Shown here one piece after another: positions 24,415 through 33,031 of a DNA stretch of 64,000 bases. The notes below the pieces were generated by a model. It was not told the DNA's origin and ran no database searches. It worked only from the letters and a program-made list of their open reading frames with translations. A program made the translations under genes and the position numbers. Numbering within the stretch: position 1 is the stretch's first letter; each line of letters starts with the position of its first letter. The stretch is from Flavobacterium sp. (GTDB taxonomy: Bacteria > Bacteroidota > Bacteroidia > Flavobacteriales > Flavobacteriaceae), in NCBI RefSeq assembly GCF_004295795.1, contig NZ_SEBR01000005.1:1-64000 (forward strand), written 5' to 3'.

Positions 24415-25184
24415 AGCAATTACTCACATACAGCCTGATCTTGTTTGGACTTTCGTCGGTTTTTGCCCAAGACAAACCGAAGGAAGAAAAAGACAGATCG
24501 CTCCCGAAAGGCAACGAGGCTTTCGCCGAAAAAAAGTATGCCGATGCCGAAGCCGATTACCGCATTTCACAATCGAAGTTCGCCAAAAAAGCAGCGGCTT
24601 CGTACAACCTGGGAAATAGCATTTACGAACAAAAGCACGAGATAGAAGCCGGTTACGCCTACGGAAATGCGATCAAAAACGCCACGACGCGAGACGAAAA
24701 ACACCGCGCTTACCACAATATGGGCAACGTGCTTATGGGCATGAAAGATTACCAAGGCGCGGTAAACGCTTATCGCGATGCGTTGATAAACAAACCGAGC
24801 GACGACGAGACGCGCTACAATTATGCGCTTGCCAAAAAGATGCTCAAGGAAAATCCGCCGAAGCCGAACGACAAGGACAAAGACAAAAAAGGCAACGATA
24901 AAGAAGACAAGAAAAACGGCGGAAACGACAAGAACCAAAAGCAAAACCAAAAAGATAAACAAGACCAGGACAAAGGCAGCGGAAAAGACAAACAAGACCA
25001 GAACAAGGGCGGCGAAGGAAACAAGCCGCAAGAAGGTCCGAAGCCGACTCCGGGAAGCGGAATTTCTGGCAAACGCGTAGAGAACTTGCTCGATGCGGTA
25101 AATTACGAGGAGAAAAAAGTCCAAGATAAAATGAAGGAAAAACAGGAGAAAGGCCGTCCTGTGAAGACTGAAAAAGATTGGTAG
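24411..25184 (+). CDS. batC: BatC, TPR protein with a lysine-rich tail
   Basis: A 257-residue periplasmic protein: signal peptide (cut after VFAQ), about three TPR motifs at residues 25-140, and then a strongly charged low-complexity region (about 145-215) rich in KDK, KQDQ and KDQN. A short conserved-looking end follows (EKGRPVKTEKDW). The TPR part likely binds other Bat proteins. Start at 24411 overlaps the BatB stop; a longer frame upstream is not needed. Confidence 0.9.
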   Translation: MKQLLTYSLILFGLSSVFAQDKPKEEKDRSLPKGNEAFAEKKYADAEADYRISQSKFAKKAAASYNLGNSIYEQKHEIEAGYAYGNAIKNATTRDEKHRAYHNMGNVLMGMKDYQGAVNAYRDALINKPSDDETRYNYALAKKMLKENPPKPNDKDKDKKGNDKEDKKNGGNDKNQKQNQKDKQDQDKGSGKDKQDQNKGGEGNKPQEGPKPTPGSGISGKRVENLLDAVNYEEKKVQDKMKEKQEKGRPVKTEKDW

Positions 25185-25186
25185 CG

Positions 25187-25978
25187 ATGCGGGTTTTGGT
25201 GATTTTGTCGGTGTTTTTCTTTCAGGGCGTTTTTGCGCAGTCGGAGGTAGAATTCACGGCCAAAGCCAGAAAAACAGCTATTTGGGTGAACGATACCATA
25301 ACCGTGACTTTTTCGGCAAATGTAGATTTTGACAAATTTTCGCCTCCGGATTTCAAGGGTTTTTCGATAGAGCGCGGCCCGTCGCAAGTGGCTTCACAAG
25401 TCTGGATCGGCGGCAAGACAACCTTTTGGAAAACATATAAGTACAAACTCAAAGCCGACAAAAATGGCAGCTTCAAAATCGGCAAAGCATCGATGGAATA
25501 TTTGGGAAATCCGTATTTCACGGACGCGATCGTGATTCAAGTCTCCGAAGTGAAACCTATTATCGCGAAAAAACCGGGAGCGAATGTGGAAAACGATGTC
25601 GTGATCAAGCTGGAAACATCGGCCACGACCGTAAAAAAGTCAGATACTTTGTTTGTGAGCTATCGCATTTTTTTTCCGACGACAATTGGCGTGGATGCCT
25701 TTTCGGTCGATGAGGTATTTCGTGACTTCGAGGTTTTTTCGGTCAAAAGCGAAATTTCCGAACCTATGGAAATGGACGGGTTTTCGCAACGGACGACGAT
25801 TTTGAAACGCATCGGATTGCTTCCGAAGAAAACCGGCGAACTCATCGTCGATTCCCAGGTTTTTGATTTGGATATCGAGAAAGCGACGGGCGCAAAGAAT
25901 TCGTTCGGACTTGACGTCACCAAAAAAGAAACGGTCAAGATCGCGACCGAGCCGATAAAAATCAAAGTCGAGCCTTAA
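25187..25978 (+). CDS. Short BatD-like protein, soluble paralogue
   Basis: A 263-residue exported protein with a signal peptide (about 1-17) and two BatD-type beta domains. Motifs KFSPPDFKGFSIERGPSQ and GSFKIGKASMEY parallel FSPPNFEGFQVVGGPSQ and GTLVIRPASIEI of the next gene, so the two are tandem paralogues. It is less than half the length of BatD and has no membrane span at the end. It may bind the same partner from the periplasm. It lies 2 bp after the BatC stop. Confidence 0.8.
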   Translation: MRVLVILSVFFFQGVFAQSEVEFTAKARKTAIWVNDTITVTFSANVDFDKFSPPDFKGFSIERGPSQVASQVWIGGKTTFWKTYKYKLKADKNGSFKIGKASMEYLGNPYFTDAIVIQVSEVKPIIAKKPGANVENDVVIKLETSATTVKKSDTLFVSYRIFFPTTIGVDAFSVDEVFRDFEVFSVKSEISEPMEMDGFSQRTTILKRIGLLPKKTGELIVDSQVFDLDIEKATGAKNSFGLDVTKKETVKIATEPIKIKVEP

Positions 25979-26025
25979 ACTAATTAACAAAAAGCTAAAG
26001 TATTACGACGATTCAAAACGATTGT

Positions 26026-26033
26026 TAGTTTTG
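26026..26033 (+). promoter_or_regulatory. Possible internal minus-7 box before BatD
   Basis: TAGTTTTG fits TAnnTTTG and lies 8 nt before the BatD ATG in the operon's only gap over 60 bp downstream of the DUF58 gene. No clear minus-33 element is seen. It would give an almost leaderless transcript of BatD and BatE. Confidence 0.35.
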
Positions 26034-26041
26034 CAACCCGA

Positions 26042-27802
26042 ATGAAGAAAAGCGTTTTCATATTATTCCTTTTTACGCAAGCCGTTTTGGCCCAGGTTTC
26101 TTTCGAGGCGAAAGTTTCGCGTCAGACGTTGGGCTTGAACGAGACTTTGCGCGTCGATTTCGTTATGAACGGACAAGGCGACAATTTTTCGCCACCTAAT
26201 TTCGAAGGCTTCCAAGTCGTTGGCGGACCAAGCCAATCGGTAAGCCAATCCTGGGTAAACGGACGCAGTTCTTTCCAGAAAGCATACATCTATTTTTTGC
26301 GTCCGATGAAAAAAGGAACGCTAGTGATTCGTCCGGCATCGATCGAAATCGAAGATCAGACGTATCGCACTAATGCGGTCAAGATCAATGTAACCGATGC
26401 GATACAACGTCCGCGACAGCCTGGCGAACCGGAACCTGTGAATGTCGACGACGCGATTCATCTCGTGGCCGAAATATCAAAGACGAATCCGTACATAAAC
26501 GAACCGATTACCGTGGTTTACAAGCTGTATTTCAGCTACAACGTCGGGATATCGAATTGGCGCGAACTCGAAAAACCAAAGTACAACGACTTTTGGAGCC
26601 AGAATATCGACATCAAGCAACTCGTTCCCGAGCAAGGAACTTTCAACGGCAAACAGACGCGTTTCGTGGTTTTGAGAAAAACGGTGCTTTATCCGCAAAA
26701 ATCAGGTAAACTCGTTATCGAACCTTTGGCGCTCGACCTCGATCTGCAAGTTCCGACGGGTCGTTACGATTGGATGGGACGCGCGCAAATCGTCCAACAG
26801 TCGAAAAAAGCATCGGCCGGAGTCAAGACGATCAATGTGAAAGCGTTGCCCGAAGCTGGTCGTCCCGATGATTTTTCGGGCGCTGTGGGAAGTTTCGAGT
26901 TCAAAGTCCGCCCGTCTAAAACGATGCTTCGAAATGGCGAAAGTCTTGATTTGACCGTTAGCGTTTCTGGAAAAGGCAACCTCAAATTGTTCGACTTGCC
27001 CAAACCTGTCGTTCCTACCGCGCTTGAAATGTACGATCCGGTTCACAAAGAATCCGTGCAAACGCCGCTTTCGGGAATGACCGGAAAAGTTCAGGACACG
27101 TATACGATCGTTCCGACTTACAAAGGAAATTATCCGATAAAGCCGATGCGTTTTTCGTACTTCGACCTTTCATCGGGCAAATATGAAACGATCACTTCGC
27201 CAGAAATCATGATCAAAGTGCTCGACGGACCAGGAAATCCGTCAGATGCCAATGCCGTGGCAAAAACCGACGCGAACAAACAGCAAATTCAGGCAACCGA
27301 TCAATTCGCGTTCATCAAGCTCAAGACGAAACTCAAGTCGACCAACCGCAAGGATTTCTTCGGATCGAATTTGTTCTACGGACTTATGGTCGCTCCGTTC
27401 CTGATCATTCCGATACTCATTTTGGGACGTCGCAAAAAAGATGCGATCGATCGTGACGTGGCCGGAAACAGGTTGAGAACGTCGAATCGTCTTGCCAAGA
27501 AATATTTGTCCGAGGCCCGAAAAAACATCGGAAACAAAGAACTATTCTACATCGCACTCGAAAAAGCGCTGCACAATTTCCTCAAGGCAAAACTCGGGAT
27601 CGAAACCTCGGAAATGTCAAAGGACAGGATTCGCGAATTGCTTTTGAGCCGAAACGTGCAACCCGAAACGGTAAGCGATTTCATCAAACTCACCGAAGAT
27701 TGCGAATTCGCGAGATACGCGCCATCGTCAAGCACGGCGATCCAGCACGACTACGAAAAGGCGGCGGCCATCATTTCAGAACTCGAAAAACAGATGCGAT
27801 GA
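26042..27802 (+). CDS. batD: BatD, membrane-anchored beta-domain protein
   Basis: A 586-residue protein with a signal peptide (cut after VLAQ), a large periplasmic part made of repeated beta domains (about 20-430), one membrane span at about 446-462 (FYGLMVAPFLIIPILIL) and a cytoplasmic helical tail of about 120 residues. It matches the oxygen-tolerance BatD family in length and layout. A 63-bp gap precedes it, and its stop overlaps the BatE start (ATGA). Confidence 0.9.
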   Translation: MKKSVFILFLFTQAVLAQVSFEAKVSRQTLGLNETLRVDFVMNGQGDNFSPPNFEGFQVVGGPSQSVSQSWVNGRSSFQKAYIYFLRPMKKGTLVIRPASIEIEDQTYRTNAVKINVTDAIQRPRQPGEPEPVNVDDAIHLVAEISKTNPYINEPITVVYKLYFSYNVGISNWRELEKPKYNDFWSQNIDIKQLVPEQGTFNGKQTRFVVLRKTVLYPQKSGKLVIEPLALDLDLQVPTGRYDWMGRAQIVQQSKKASAGVKTINVKALPEAGRPDDFSGAVGSFEFKVRPSKTMLRNGESLDLTVSVSGKGNLKLFDLPKPVVPTALEMYDPVHKESVQTPLSGMTGKVQDTYTIVPTYKGNYPIKPMRFSYFDLSSGKYETITSPEIMIKVLDGPGNPSDANAVAKTDANKQQIQATDQFAFIKLKTKLKSTNRKDFFGSNLFYGLMVAPFLIIPILILGRRKKDAIDRDVAGNRLRTSNRLAKKYLSEARKNIGNKELFYIALEKALHNFLKAKLGIETSEMSKDRIRELLLSRNVQPETVSDFIKLTEDCEFARYAPSSSTAIQHDYEKAAAIISELEKQMR

Positions 27803-28542
27803 AGAAACTCATTTTCATATTTATTCTGATTTCCCAAACAATTTTCGGTCAAGCCGGATTCGAAAAAGGGAACGAGTTGTACAGAAAAGGCGATTTTCAG
27901 GGCGCGGCCGATGCTTATGAAGCCGTCGTGACCTCGAAAAGAGCGTCGGCGGAACTTTATTTCAACCTCGGAAATGCTTACTACAAGCTGAATCGCGTCG
28001 CGCCATCGATATACAATTACGAGAAAGCGTTGTTGCTCAATCCGACCGACAGCGAAATCGCGACGAATCTCAAATTTGCCCAAAAACTGCAGATCGACGA
28101 CGTGAAAGAAACGCCGAAAGTCGGTTTCAGGAAAATGATCGAGGATTTTACGTCTCAATTGCATTACGACGCTTGGGCAAAATTCGCGGTTGGCGGGGCT
28201 TTTGCCGTGCTTTTGTTTTTCGTCGGCTATTACTTTTCGGGGACGACTTTGGTAAAACGCATCTTTTTCGTGTCGATGTTTCTCGCTTTGTTTTTCATCG
28301 TTTTGAGCGTTTTTGCTGCGATTTTCGAGAAAAGTACTTATGAGGCCGAACGTCCGGCGATTGTTTTTTCGGCTGTCGCGTTCGTGAAAAGCGAGCCACA
28401 GAAAACGGCTCAAGATGCCTTTACGTTGCACGAAGGCACGAAAGTCTACGTTTTGGAAACGCTTGACAACTGGAAAAAAGTCGCGCTTTTGGATGGAAAT
28501 GTCGGTTGGATCGAGACTTCGGCGATTCGCGAATTGAAGTGA
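27799..28542 (+). CDS. batE: BatE, TPR and SH3-like membrane protein
   Basis: A 247-residue protein: signal peptide (cut after IFGQ), TPR motifs at about 20-100 (YFNLGNAYYKLNRVAPSIYN), two membrane spans (about 134-152 and 158-178) and a C-terminal SH3-like domain (about 190-245) ending VGWIETSAIREL. It is the last gene of the operon. The SH3-like end may touch peptidoglycan or another Bat subunit. The convergent gene starts 1 bp after its stop. Confidence 0.9.
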   Translation: MKKLIFIFILISQTIFGQAGFEKGNELYRKGDFQGAADAYEAVVTSKRASAELYFNLGNAYYKLNRVAPSIYNYEKALLLNPTDSEIATNLKFAQKLQIDDVKETPKVGFRKMIEDFTSQLHYDAWAKFAVGGAFAVLLFFVGYYFSGTTLVKRIFFVSMFLALFFIVLSVFAAIFEKSTYEAERPAIVFSAVAFVKSEPQKTAQDAFTLHEGTKVYVLETLDNWKKVALLDGNVGWIETSAIRELK

Positions 28543-28543
28543 T

Positions 28544-29080
28544 TTATTCTGGTTTGGGTTTTTCTTCCGGATTCGGCAATTGGATCTTGATATCGTGCAA
28601 TTCTGTCGAAAGAAACGGGTAAACGACGTGCCCGATCGCTTTCACCGGACGATACAAGATCGATTTTTCCAGACTTTCCTGGCTCGCGAGAATGTTCGTG
28701 AAGTTGACTTTGTCGAAAATGTTGAGCAAAACCGACATGATCAGCAATGATCTGGCGAAGCCGAAAAGCGCGCCACCGATGTTGTTCAAAATTCCAATTC
28801 CGGAGAAATCGGCGATTTTGGTCAGGACTTTCGCCAGGATGGAAATTCCGACGACGACAGCGATAAACGTGATGATGAACGCAAAAAAGTAGGAGTATTT
28901 TGGATTCGAGCCCAAGTGTTCTCCCAGGAAATCGCGGGTTACGTCAGAGAATTTGAGCGCGACCCAAAGTCCTACGAGCAATCCTATGAACGAGGAAAAT
29001 TCCACAAAAAGCCCGTTTTTGAGTCCTTTGAAAGTTCCGATAAAAAAGGCAATGATAAGGATGATGTCGATTAAAACCAC
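28544..29080 (-). CDS. CvpA family membrane protein
   Basis: A 178-residue inner-membrane protein with four predicted spans: LIDIILIIAFFIGTFKGL, then FSSFIGLLVGLWVAL, YFFAFIITFIAVVVGISIL and GALFGFARSLLIMSVLLNIF. The pattern matches CvpA/colicin V production-type proteins. No ATG is present at the start. The GTG at 29080 gives MVLIDIIL as in relatives, and the TAAATTTG minus-7 box at 29103-29096 would overlap a longer TTG start. It ends 1 bp before the BatE stop. Function in the cell is not established. Confidence 0.85.
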   Translation of the reverse strand: MVLIDIILIIAFFIGTFKGLKNGLFVEFSSFIGLLVGLWVALKFSDVTRDFLGEHLGSNPKYSYFFAFIITFIAVVVGISILAKVLTKIADFSGIGILNNIGGALFGFARSLLIMSVLLNIFDKVNFTNILASQESLEKSILYRPVKAIGHVVYPFLSTELHDIKIQLPNPEEKPKPE

Positions 29081-29152
29081 GTTGTTTGTTTTTGGCAAAT
29101 TTAATCCAAACCACCGACTTTCGAATTCGTATTTTTGCGGGAAATCAACAAA

Positions 29153-29926
29153 ATGAAAAATAGCATCAAATCAATACTTTCGCTTTTTGTGGCTGTCGGA
29201 TTTACGGCTTGCTCGAGCGATGATAGTACAATTCCAAATTCGGCGAATCTCGTTTTGGTCAAGAAAGTCACTGAAACGATTCACGCTGGCGATTTCTCGG
29301 AAACTTCGGTTGTGGAATTCAATTACACGGGAAATCGGCTGACGTCGGTTCAACAAGGTGCGACGTCGACGACATTCGCTTACAGCGGAGATAAACCGAT
29401 TTCAGCACTGCGAACTTACGGTTCGGGCGAGCAGGTTTCGTCGACTTTCACTTACAACGGCGACAATTTGGTTAGCATCGTCAACAATAGCGATTATTCC
29501 GAAACGACAGATTTCACCTATGTGAACAACATGCTTGCGACGATGTCAGACAGATATTTGGGTTCAGGTCAATGGATTCAGGGCGATTCGCGACAGCTGA
29601 CCTTTGGTTCCGGAAACAATCTGGTTTCGGAAATCGTCGACAGAGGAACATCGGTTTACCGAAACGACTACACTTTTGACAATCAGAACATGCCGTTTCG
29701 CAACTTGGCCGTTCCTTTCCGCCTGATTTACAGATTTGAAGGAATCGATCTGTTGAACAACAACAATCCGCTTTCGATTACACGTTTCAGTCCGCCGACA
29801 GCGACGCAACCAACGGCTTCGTCCTACTTCGAAATGCAATACAACGACCAAGGTTATCCGACCCAAATCGTAAAATACAGCGCTGACGGAAATCCCATCA
29901 GTACAACACTCATAGACTATCTATAA
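29153..29926 (+). CDS. Putative lipoprotein with YD-like beta repeats
   Basis: A 257-residue lipoprotein (lipobox in VGFTACSSDD). The body repeats short beta units of the type FNYTGNRLTSV, FAYSGDKPISAL, FTYNGDNLVSI, DFTYVNNML, like the DUF4595/RHS-like repeats of Bacteroidota surface proteins. Such repeats make beta-hairpin walls; a ligand cannot be inferred. A minus-7 box TATTTTTG lies at 29130-29137. The stop overlaps the next start by 1 base, so the two are probably co-translated. Confidence 0.7.
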   Translation: MKNSIKSILSLFVAVGFTACSSDDSTIPNSANLVLVKKVTETIHAGDFSETSVVEFNYTGNRLTSVQQGATSTTFAYSGDKPISALRTYGSGEQVSSTFTYNGDNLVSIVNNSDYSETTDFTYVNNMLATMSDRYLGSGQWIQGDSRQLTFGSGNNLVSEIVDRGTSVYRNDYTFDNQNMPFRNLAVPFRLIYRFEGIDLLNNNNPLSITRFSPPTATQPTASSYFEMQYNDQGYPTQIVKYSADGNPISTTLIDYL

Positions 29927-30282
29927 TGTCACGCGATATACAACTCAAAGAACGATGGGACGGCCTTGTGCAACTGCTGTCAGACCGATTTTCCCAAGGT
30001 GAAGATCTTGATCTGGACGGAATCATTTATTTGATTGGCGTTCAGGAATTGGGAAAAGTGCACAACAAGTTCAAAAAGGACGAAAAACTCAACCTCATGC
30101 ACATCGCCATTTGCCGATTGCTCGAGCCTTACGGGTTTTACGAATTCGAATATGTGGATCGGGACGGTTGGCCGCATTACAAAGTCAAGGAACAACTTCC
30201 GCCTTTGAGAGCCGGCGAACAGTCGGTTTTGATGAAGGAGGCGATTGTGGGTTACTTTTTGGAAAAGGGATTTATCGAATAG
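29926..30282 (+). CDS. Conserved hypothetical protein
   Basis: A 118-residue cytoplasmic protein with no signal peptide and no recognised domain. It has DGIIYLIGVQELGKVHNKFKKDEKL and AICRLLEPYGFYEF, followed by WPHYKVKEQLP. The sequence looks like a conserved Bacteroidota family of unknown role, with mixed alpha/beta structure. It is co-translated with the preceding lipoprotein gene (TAATG overlap). Confidence 0.75.
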   Translation: MSRDIQLKERWDGLVQLLSDRFSQGEDLDLDGIIYLIGVQELGKVHNKFKKDEKLNLMHIAICRLLEPYGFYEFEYVDRDGWPHYKVKEQLPPLRAGEQSVLMKEAIVGYFLEKGFIE

Positions 30283-30382
30283 TCCGGATGTGTTCCGAAA
30301 ATTAGTCAATGCACATTTTAGCCGGGAGACGAATGCCAATTTCCCTGAATATTAAGTTTTTTATCAGATGCAAAGCTTAACA

Positions 30383-30411
30383 TTGGGTCAATTCTATTTG
30401 ATTTACTTTTG
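30383..30411 (+). promoter_or_regulatory. Promoter of the AT-hook-like gene
   Basis: TTG (30383-30385), 18 nt, TACTTTTG (30404-30411), a good match to the Bacteroidota consensus. The start codon follows 30 nt later. Confidence 0.6.
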
Positions 30412-30441
30412 TTTACCGAAAATTAACAATAACTTAGTTAC

Positions 30442-31239
30442 ATGGATAACACAGAACAGAACAATCAGCCGGAAGTTACAAACGAAGTTCCGAAAGCGGA
30501 AGTCGAAACCACAACTTCCAAAGCGGGCAGAAAACCGTCGGTTGCGAGAACGCCTGCGCCAAATAAACCAACGGTGAGAAGAACTCCGGCGAAAGCCGCG
30601 ACTCCAAAAGCTGCCACGCAAAATGCCGAAACTGAAACTCCAGTAGCGAAAAAGCCCGTCGGACGCAAGCCTTCGGTTAAAACTGCATCTGCGAAAGCGA
30701 CAACTCCGAAACCTGTTGCTCAGGAAACGCAGTCGTCGGAACCAGTTGCTAAAAAGCGCGTTGGCCGTCCGTCTGCAAAAACTACCGCCGCCGAATCTGG
30801 AACTGATGCTGCTCCGGTCGCGAAAAAACCCGTCGGGCGCAAGCCTGTTGTAAAGAAATCTGTCGCTGTCAAGCCGGCTGCGAAGAGAACTGTCGCTTCG
30901 AAACCGGTTTCCACGCCCGTCGCATCTCGAAAAGTTACCGAAAAACCAGAAGCGAAACCTTCCGGAACAGCAAACGTTGGAGTTGTCGTAAAAGAACAAA
31001 CTACCGATGCTCCAAAGAAAAAAACGCTAAAAGACAAAGATCTCAAGAAGCTCAAGAAAATTGCCGAAGACCTCAAGAAAAAGGAGAAAAAGGCAAGGGA
31101 AAAGCAAAAAGAGAAGGACAAGGCTAAAAAAGAAAAAGAGAAAAAGGCAAAAGAAGCCAAGAAACTCAAGGAGAAAAAGGCCAAAAAGAACGCTTCTGAA
31201 AAGAAAAAGCCAACAAAAAAGAAGTCCAAAAAGAAATAA
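30442..31239 (+). CDS. AT-hook-like, histone H1-like basic protein
   Basis: A 265-residue protein made of three parts. Residues 1-65 are Ala/Thr/Pro/Lys-rich. Residues 67-135 carry three copies of PVAKKxVGRKP (67-77, 101-110 as PVAKKRVGRP, 125-135), and a further GRKP lies at 29-32. Residues about 192-265 are almost only Lys, Glu and Ala (KKEKEKKAKEAKKLKEKKAK), as in a charged helix or the tail of histone H1. The GRP core at 108-110 is the standard AT-hook; the others are GRKP variants. It most likely binds DNA, perhaps the AT-rich minor groove, as a nucleoid protein. It has its own promoter and terminator. Confidence 0.7.
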   Translation: MDNTEQNNQPEVTNEVPKAEVETTTSKAGRKPSVARTPAPNKPTVRRTPAKAATPKAATQNAETETPVAKKPVGRKPSVKTASAKATTPKPVAQETQSSEPVAKKRVGRPSAKTTAAESGTDAAPVAKKPVGRKPVVKKSVAVKPAAKRTVASKPVSTPVASRKVTEKPEAKPSGTANVGVVVKEQTTDAPKKKTLKDKDLKKLKKIAEDLKKKEKKAREKQKEKDKAKKEKEKKAKEAKKLKEKKAKKNASEKKKPTKKKSKKK

Positions 31240-31245
31240 TTGCAA

Positions 31246-31278
31246 AAGGCCGAAATTCACTTTTCGGTCTTTTTTTTG
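31246..31278 (+). terminator. Terminator after the AT-hook-like gene
   Basis: The stem AAGGCCGAAA/TTTCGGTCTT (one G-T pair) is followed by eight T. Confidence 0.85.
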
Positions 31279-31389
31279 TTTGAATTCGAAAAGTAGCGTG
31301 CAGGCGATTTATTTGGACGCAATCTTTTGGGGAATCAAACCCGTAATCCTTTAATCTTTTTTAAATTTGCCGCTTCAAAGCACAGGAAG

Positions 31390-32409
31390 ATGACCGACAA
31401 GATCAAAGAATACATTGCCGAAGCGCGTGAATTCCACACCGATAAAAAAGACCAACTCGAGGCGTTCAGGATCAAGTTCTTGGGAAGCAAAGGTTTGTTG
31501 AAAGACTTTTTTGCCGAGTTCAAGAATGTTCCGAACGAGATGAAAAAAGAGTTCGGGCAAGTCATCAACGAGCTCAAGAATACTGCCGAGGAAAAAGTCA
31601 AGTCGATCCAGGAAATGCTCGAAAGCAAAGAGGAATCGAAAGGCGGTTATGGCGATTTGACGCGTCCGGGCGAACCTTTGCAGATTGGCTCGCGTCATCC
31701 GATCTCGTTGGTGAAAAACCAGATCATAGATATTTTTTCGACTATAGGATTCAACGTTTCCGAAGGTCCGGAAATCGAGGACGACTGGCACAATTTTACT
31801 GCTTTGAACCTTCCGGAATACCATCCGGCGAGAGACATGCAGGACACGTTTTTTATCCAGACGAATCCCGATGTTTTGTTGCGCACGCACACTTCGTCGG
31901 TCCAAGTTCGCTATATGGAAAACAACAAACCGCCAATTCGTACGATTTCACCGGGTCGCGTTTTCAGGAATGAAGCGGTTTCAAGCCGTTCGCACTGTAT
32001 TTTCCATCAAGTGGAAGGTTTGTATATCGACAAGGACGTTTCGTTTGCCGATTTGAAGCAGACGTTGCAATACTTCACAAAAGAAATGTTCGGAAAATCC
32101 AAAATACGTCTTCGTCCGTCTTATTTTCCGTTCACGGAACCAAGCGCCGAAGTCGACATTTATTGGGGTTTGAAAACCGAAACCGATTACCGCATCACCA
32201 AAGGAACGGGCTGGCTCGAGATCATGGGTTGCGGAATGGTCGATCCCAACGTTTTGAGAAACTGCGGAATCAACCCGGACGAATACAACGGATTCGCTTT
32301 TGGAATGGGAATCGAGCGTATCGCGATGTTGTTGTACCAAATTGGCGATATCCGCATGTTTTATGAAAACGACATCCGATTTTTGGAGCAGTTCAAATCG
32401 AGTATCTAA
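31390..32409 (+). CDS. pheS: Phenylalanine-tRNA ligase alpha subunit
   Basis: Charges tRNA-Phe as the catalytic subunit of the alpha2-beta2 synthetase. The 339-residue length is normal. The N-terminal coiled-coil (about 1-80) is followed by the class II core: GSRHPISLVKNQI, then DDWHNFTALNLPEYHPARDMQDTF, then RTHTSSVQVR (motif 2), then GRVFRNEAVSSRSHCIFHQVEG and GMGIERIAMLLYQIGDIR (motif 3). pheT is not in the window. A TAAATTTG minus-7 box lies at 31362-31369. It is followed by repeat arms. Confidence 0.95.
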   Translation: MTDKIKEYIAEAREFHTDKKDQLEAFRIKFLGSKGLLKDFFAEFKNVPNEMKKEFGQVINELKNTAEEKVKSIQEMLESKEESKGGYGDLTRPGEPLQIGSRHPISLVKNQIIDIFSTIGFNVSEGPEIEDDWHNFTALNLPEYHPARDMQDTFFIQTNPDVLLRTHTSSVQVRYMENNKPPIRTISPGRVFRNEAVSSRSHCIFHQVEGLYIDKDVSFADLKQTLQYFTKEMFGKSKIRLRPSYFPFTEPSAEVDIYWGLKTETDYRITKGTGWLEIMGCGMVDPNVLRNCGINPDEYNGFAFGMGIERIAMLLYQIGDIRMFYENDIRFLEQFKSSI

Positions 32410-32413
32410 AAAC

Positions 32414-32543
32414 AGACGAGAAGATAATAGACTGATAGATAATGGACGCATTTCGGTAACGAGTGCGTTTTGTTATTTGATTCAAAGCCTTAAATTGTTG
32501 TTTTCACCAGAAAGTCTATTATCTATTCGTCCATTATCTATCA
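32414..32543. repeat. Inverted pair of 15-nt repeat arrays
   Basis: Left arm: AGACGAGAAGATAAT (32414-32428), AGACTGATAGATAAT (32429-32443), GGACG. Right arm: 32513-32543, reverse-complement units. A perfect 16-nt inverted repeat, TGATAGATAATGGACG (32433-32448) and its complement at 32528-32543, links them. The right arm ends 6 nt before the next start codon. The 65-bp core holds no gene. Confidence 0.85.
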
Positions 32544-32549
32544 TCTGAA

Positions 32550-32957
32550 ATGAAAAAAGACATCATCATCCCAAAAGTTGAAAATGTATTCCTCGCCGCA
32601 ATCCTGCAATGGAGCGATGATTTTATGGAAAAAGTCTGGTTCGTACATTTGGTGAACGACTCTGATTTTGACATCGACAACGTCATGGTCGTATCGAAAG
32701 CCTTCGGGACGATTGATGGCGAAATGAAGAAAACGTCTCTGTTGCGCCACGCTTTCGTCGAAGTTCCCAGCCAATCGCTCGTCAAGATCGAAATGGTCGA
32801 GAAAAGCGTCTTGGCGCTCAATAACGAGTTCATGGTCACTTATTTCATCGGGAACACTTTATACGACAAGAAGTTCATCTTTAGAACCAATACGATCAAC
32901 GAACGCGCCACCGAGGAAGTTCCCCATATTTGGCAACCTGGAGTTGTAGTTCGGTAA
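32550..32957 (+). CDS. Conserved hypothetical protein
   Basis: A 135-residue cytoplasmic protein with no known domain. It is beta-rich (WFVHLVNDSDFDIDNVMVV, LVKIEMVEKSVLALNNEFMV) and ends HIWQPGVVVR. The pattern is conserved-looking for Bacteroidota, but I cannot name a role. It starts just behind a repeat arm, and a bidirectional terminator separates it from gpsA. Confidence 0.75.
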   Translation: MKKDIIIPKVENVFLAAILQWSDDFMEKVWFVHLVNDSDFDIDNVMVVSKAFGTIDGEMKKTSLLRHAFVEVPSQSLVKIEMVEKSVLALNNEFMVTYFIGNTLYDKKFIFRTNTINERATEEVPHIWQPGVVVR

Positions 32958-32977
32958 TTACAGATCAGACAAAAAAC

Positions 32978-33014
32978 AAAAAGACGCGTTTCGAACTGGA
33001 ACGCGTCTTTTTGT
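32978..33014. terminator. Bidirectional terminator
   Basis: The stem AAAAAGACGCGTT/AACGCGTCTTTTT with a short loop lies between the hypothetical gene and convergent gpsA. Confidence 0.9.
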
Positions 33015-33031
33015 ATCTATCCATCTAAAAT

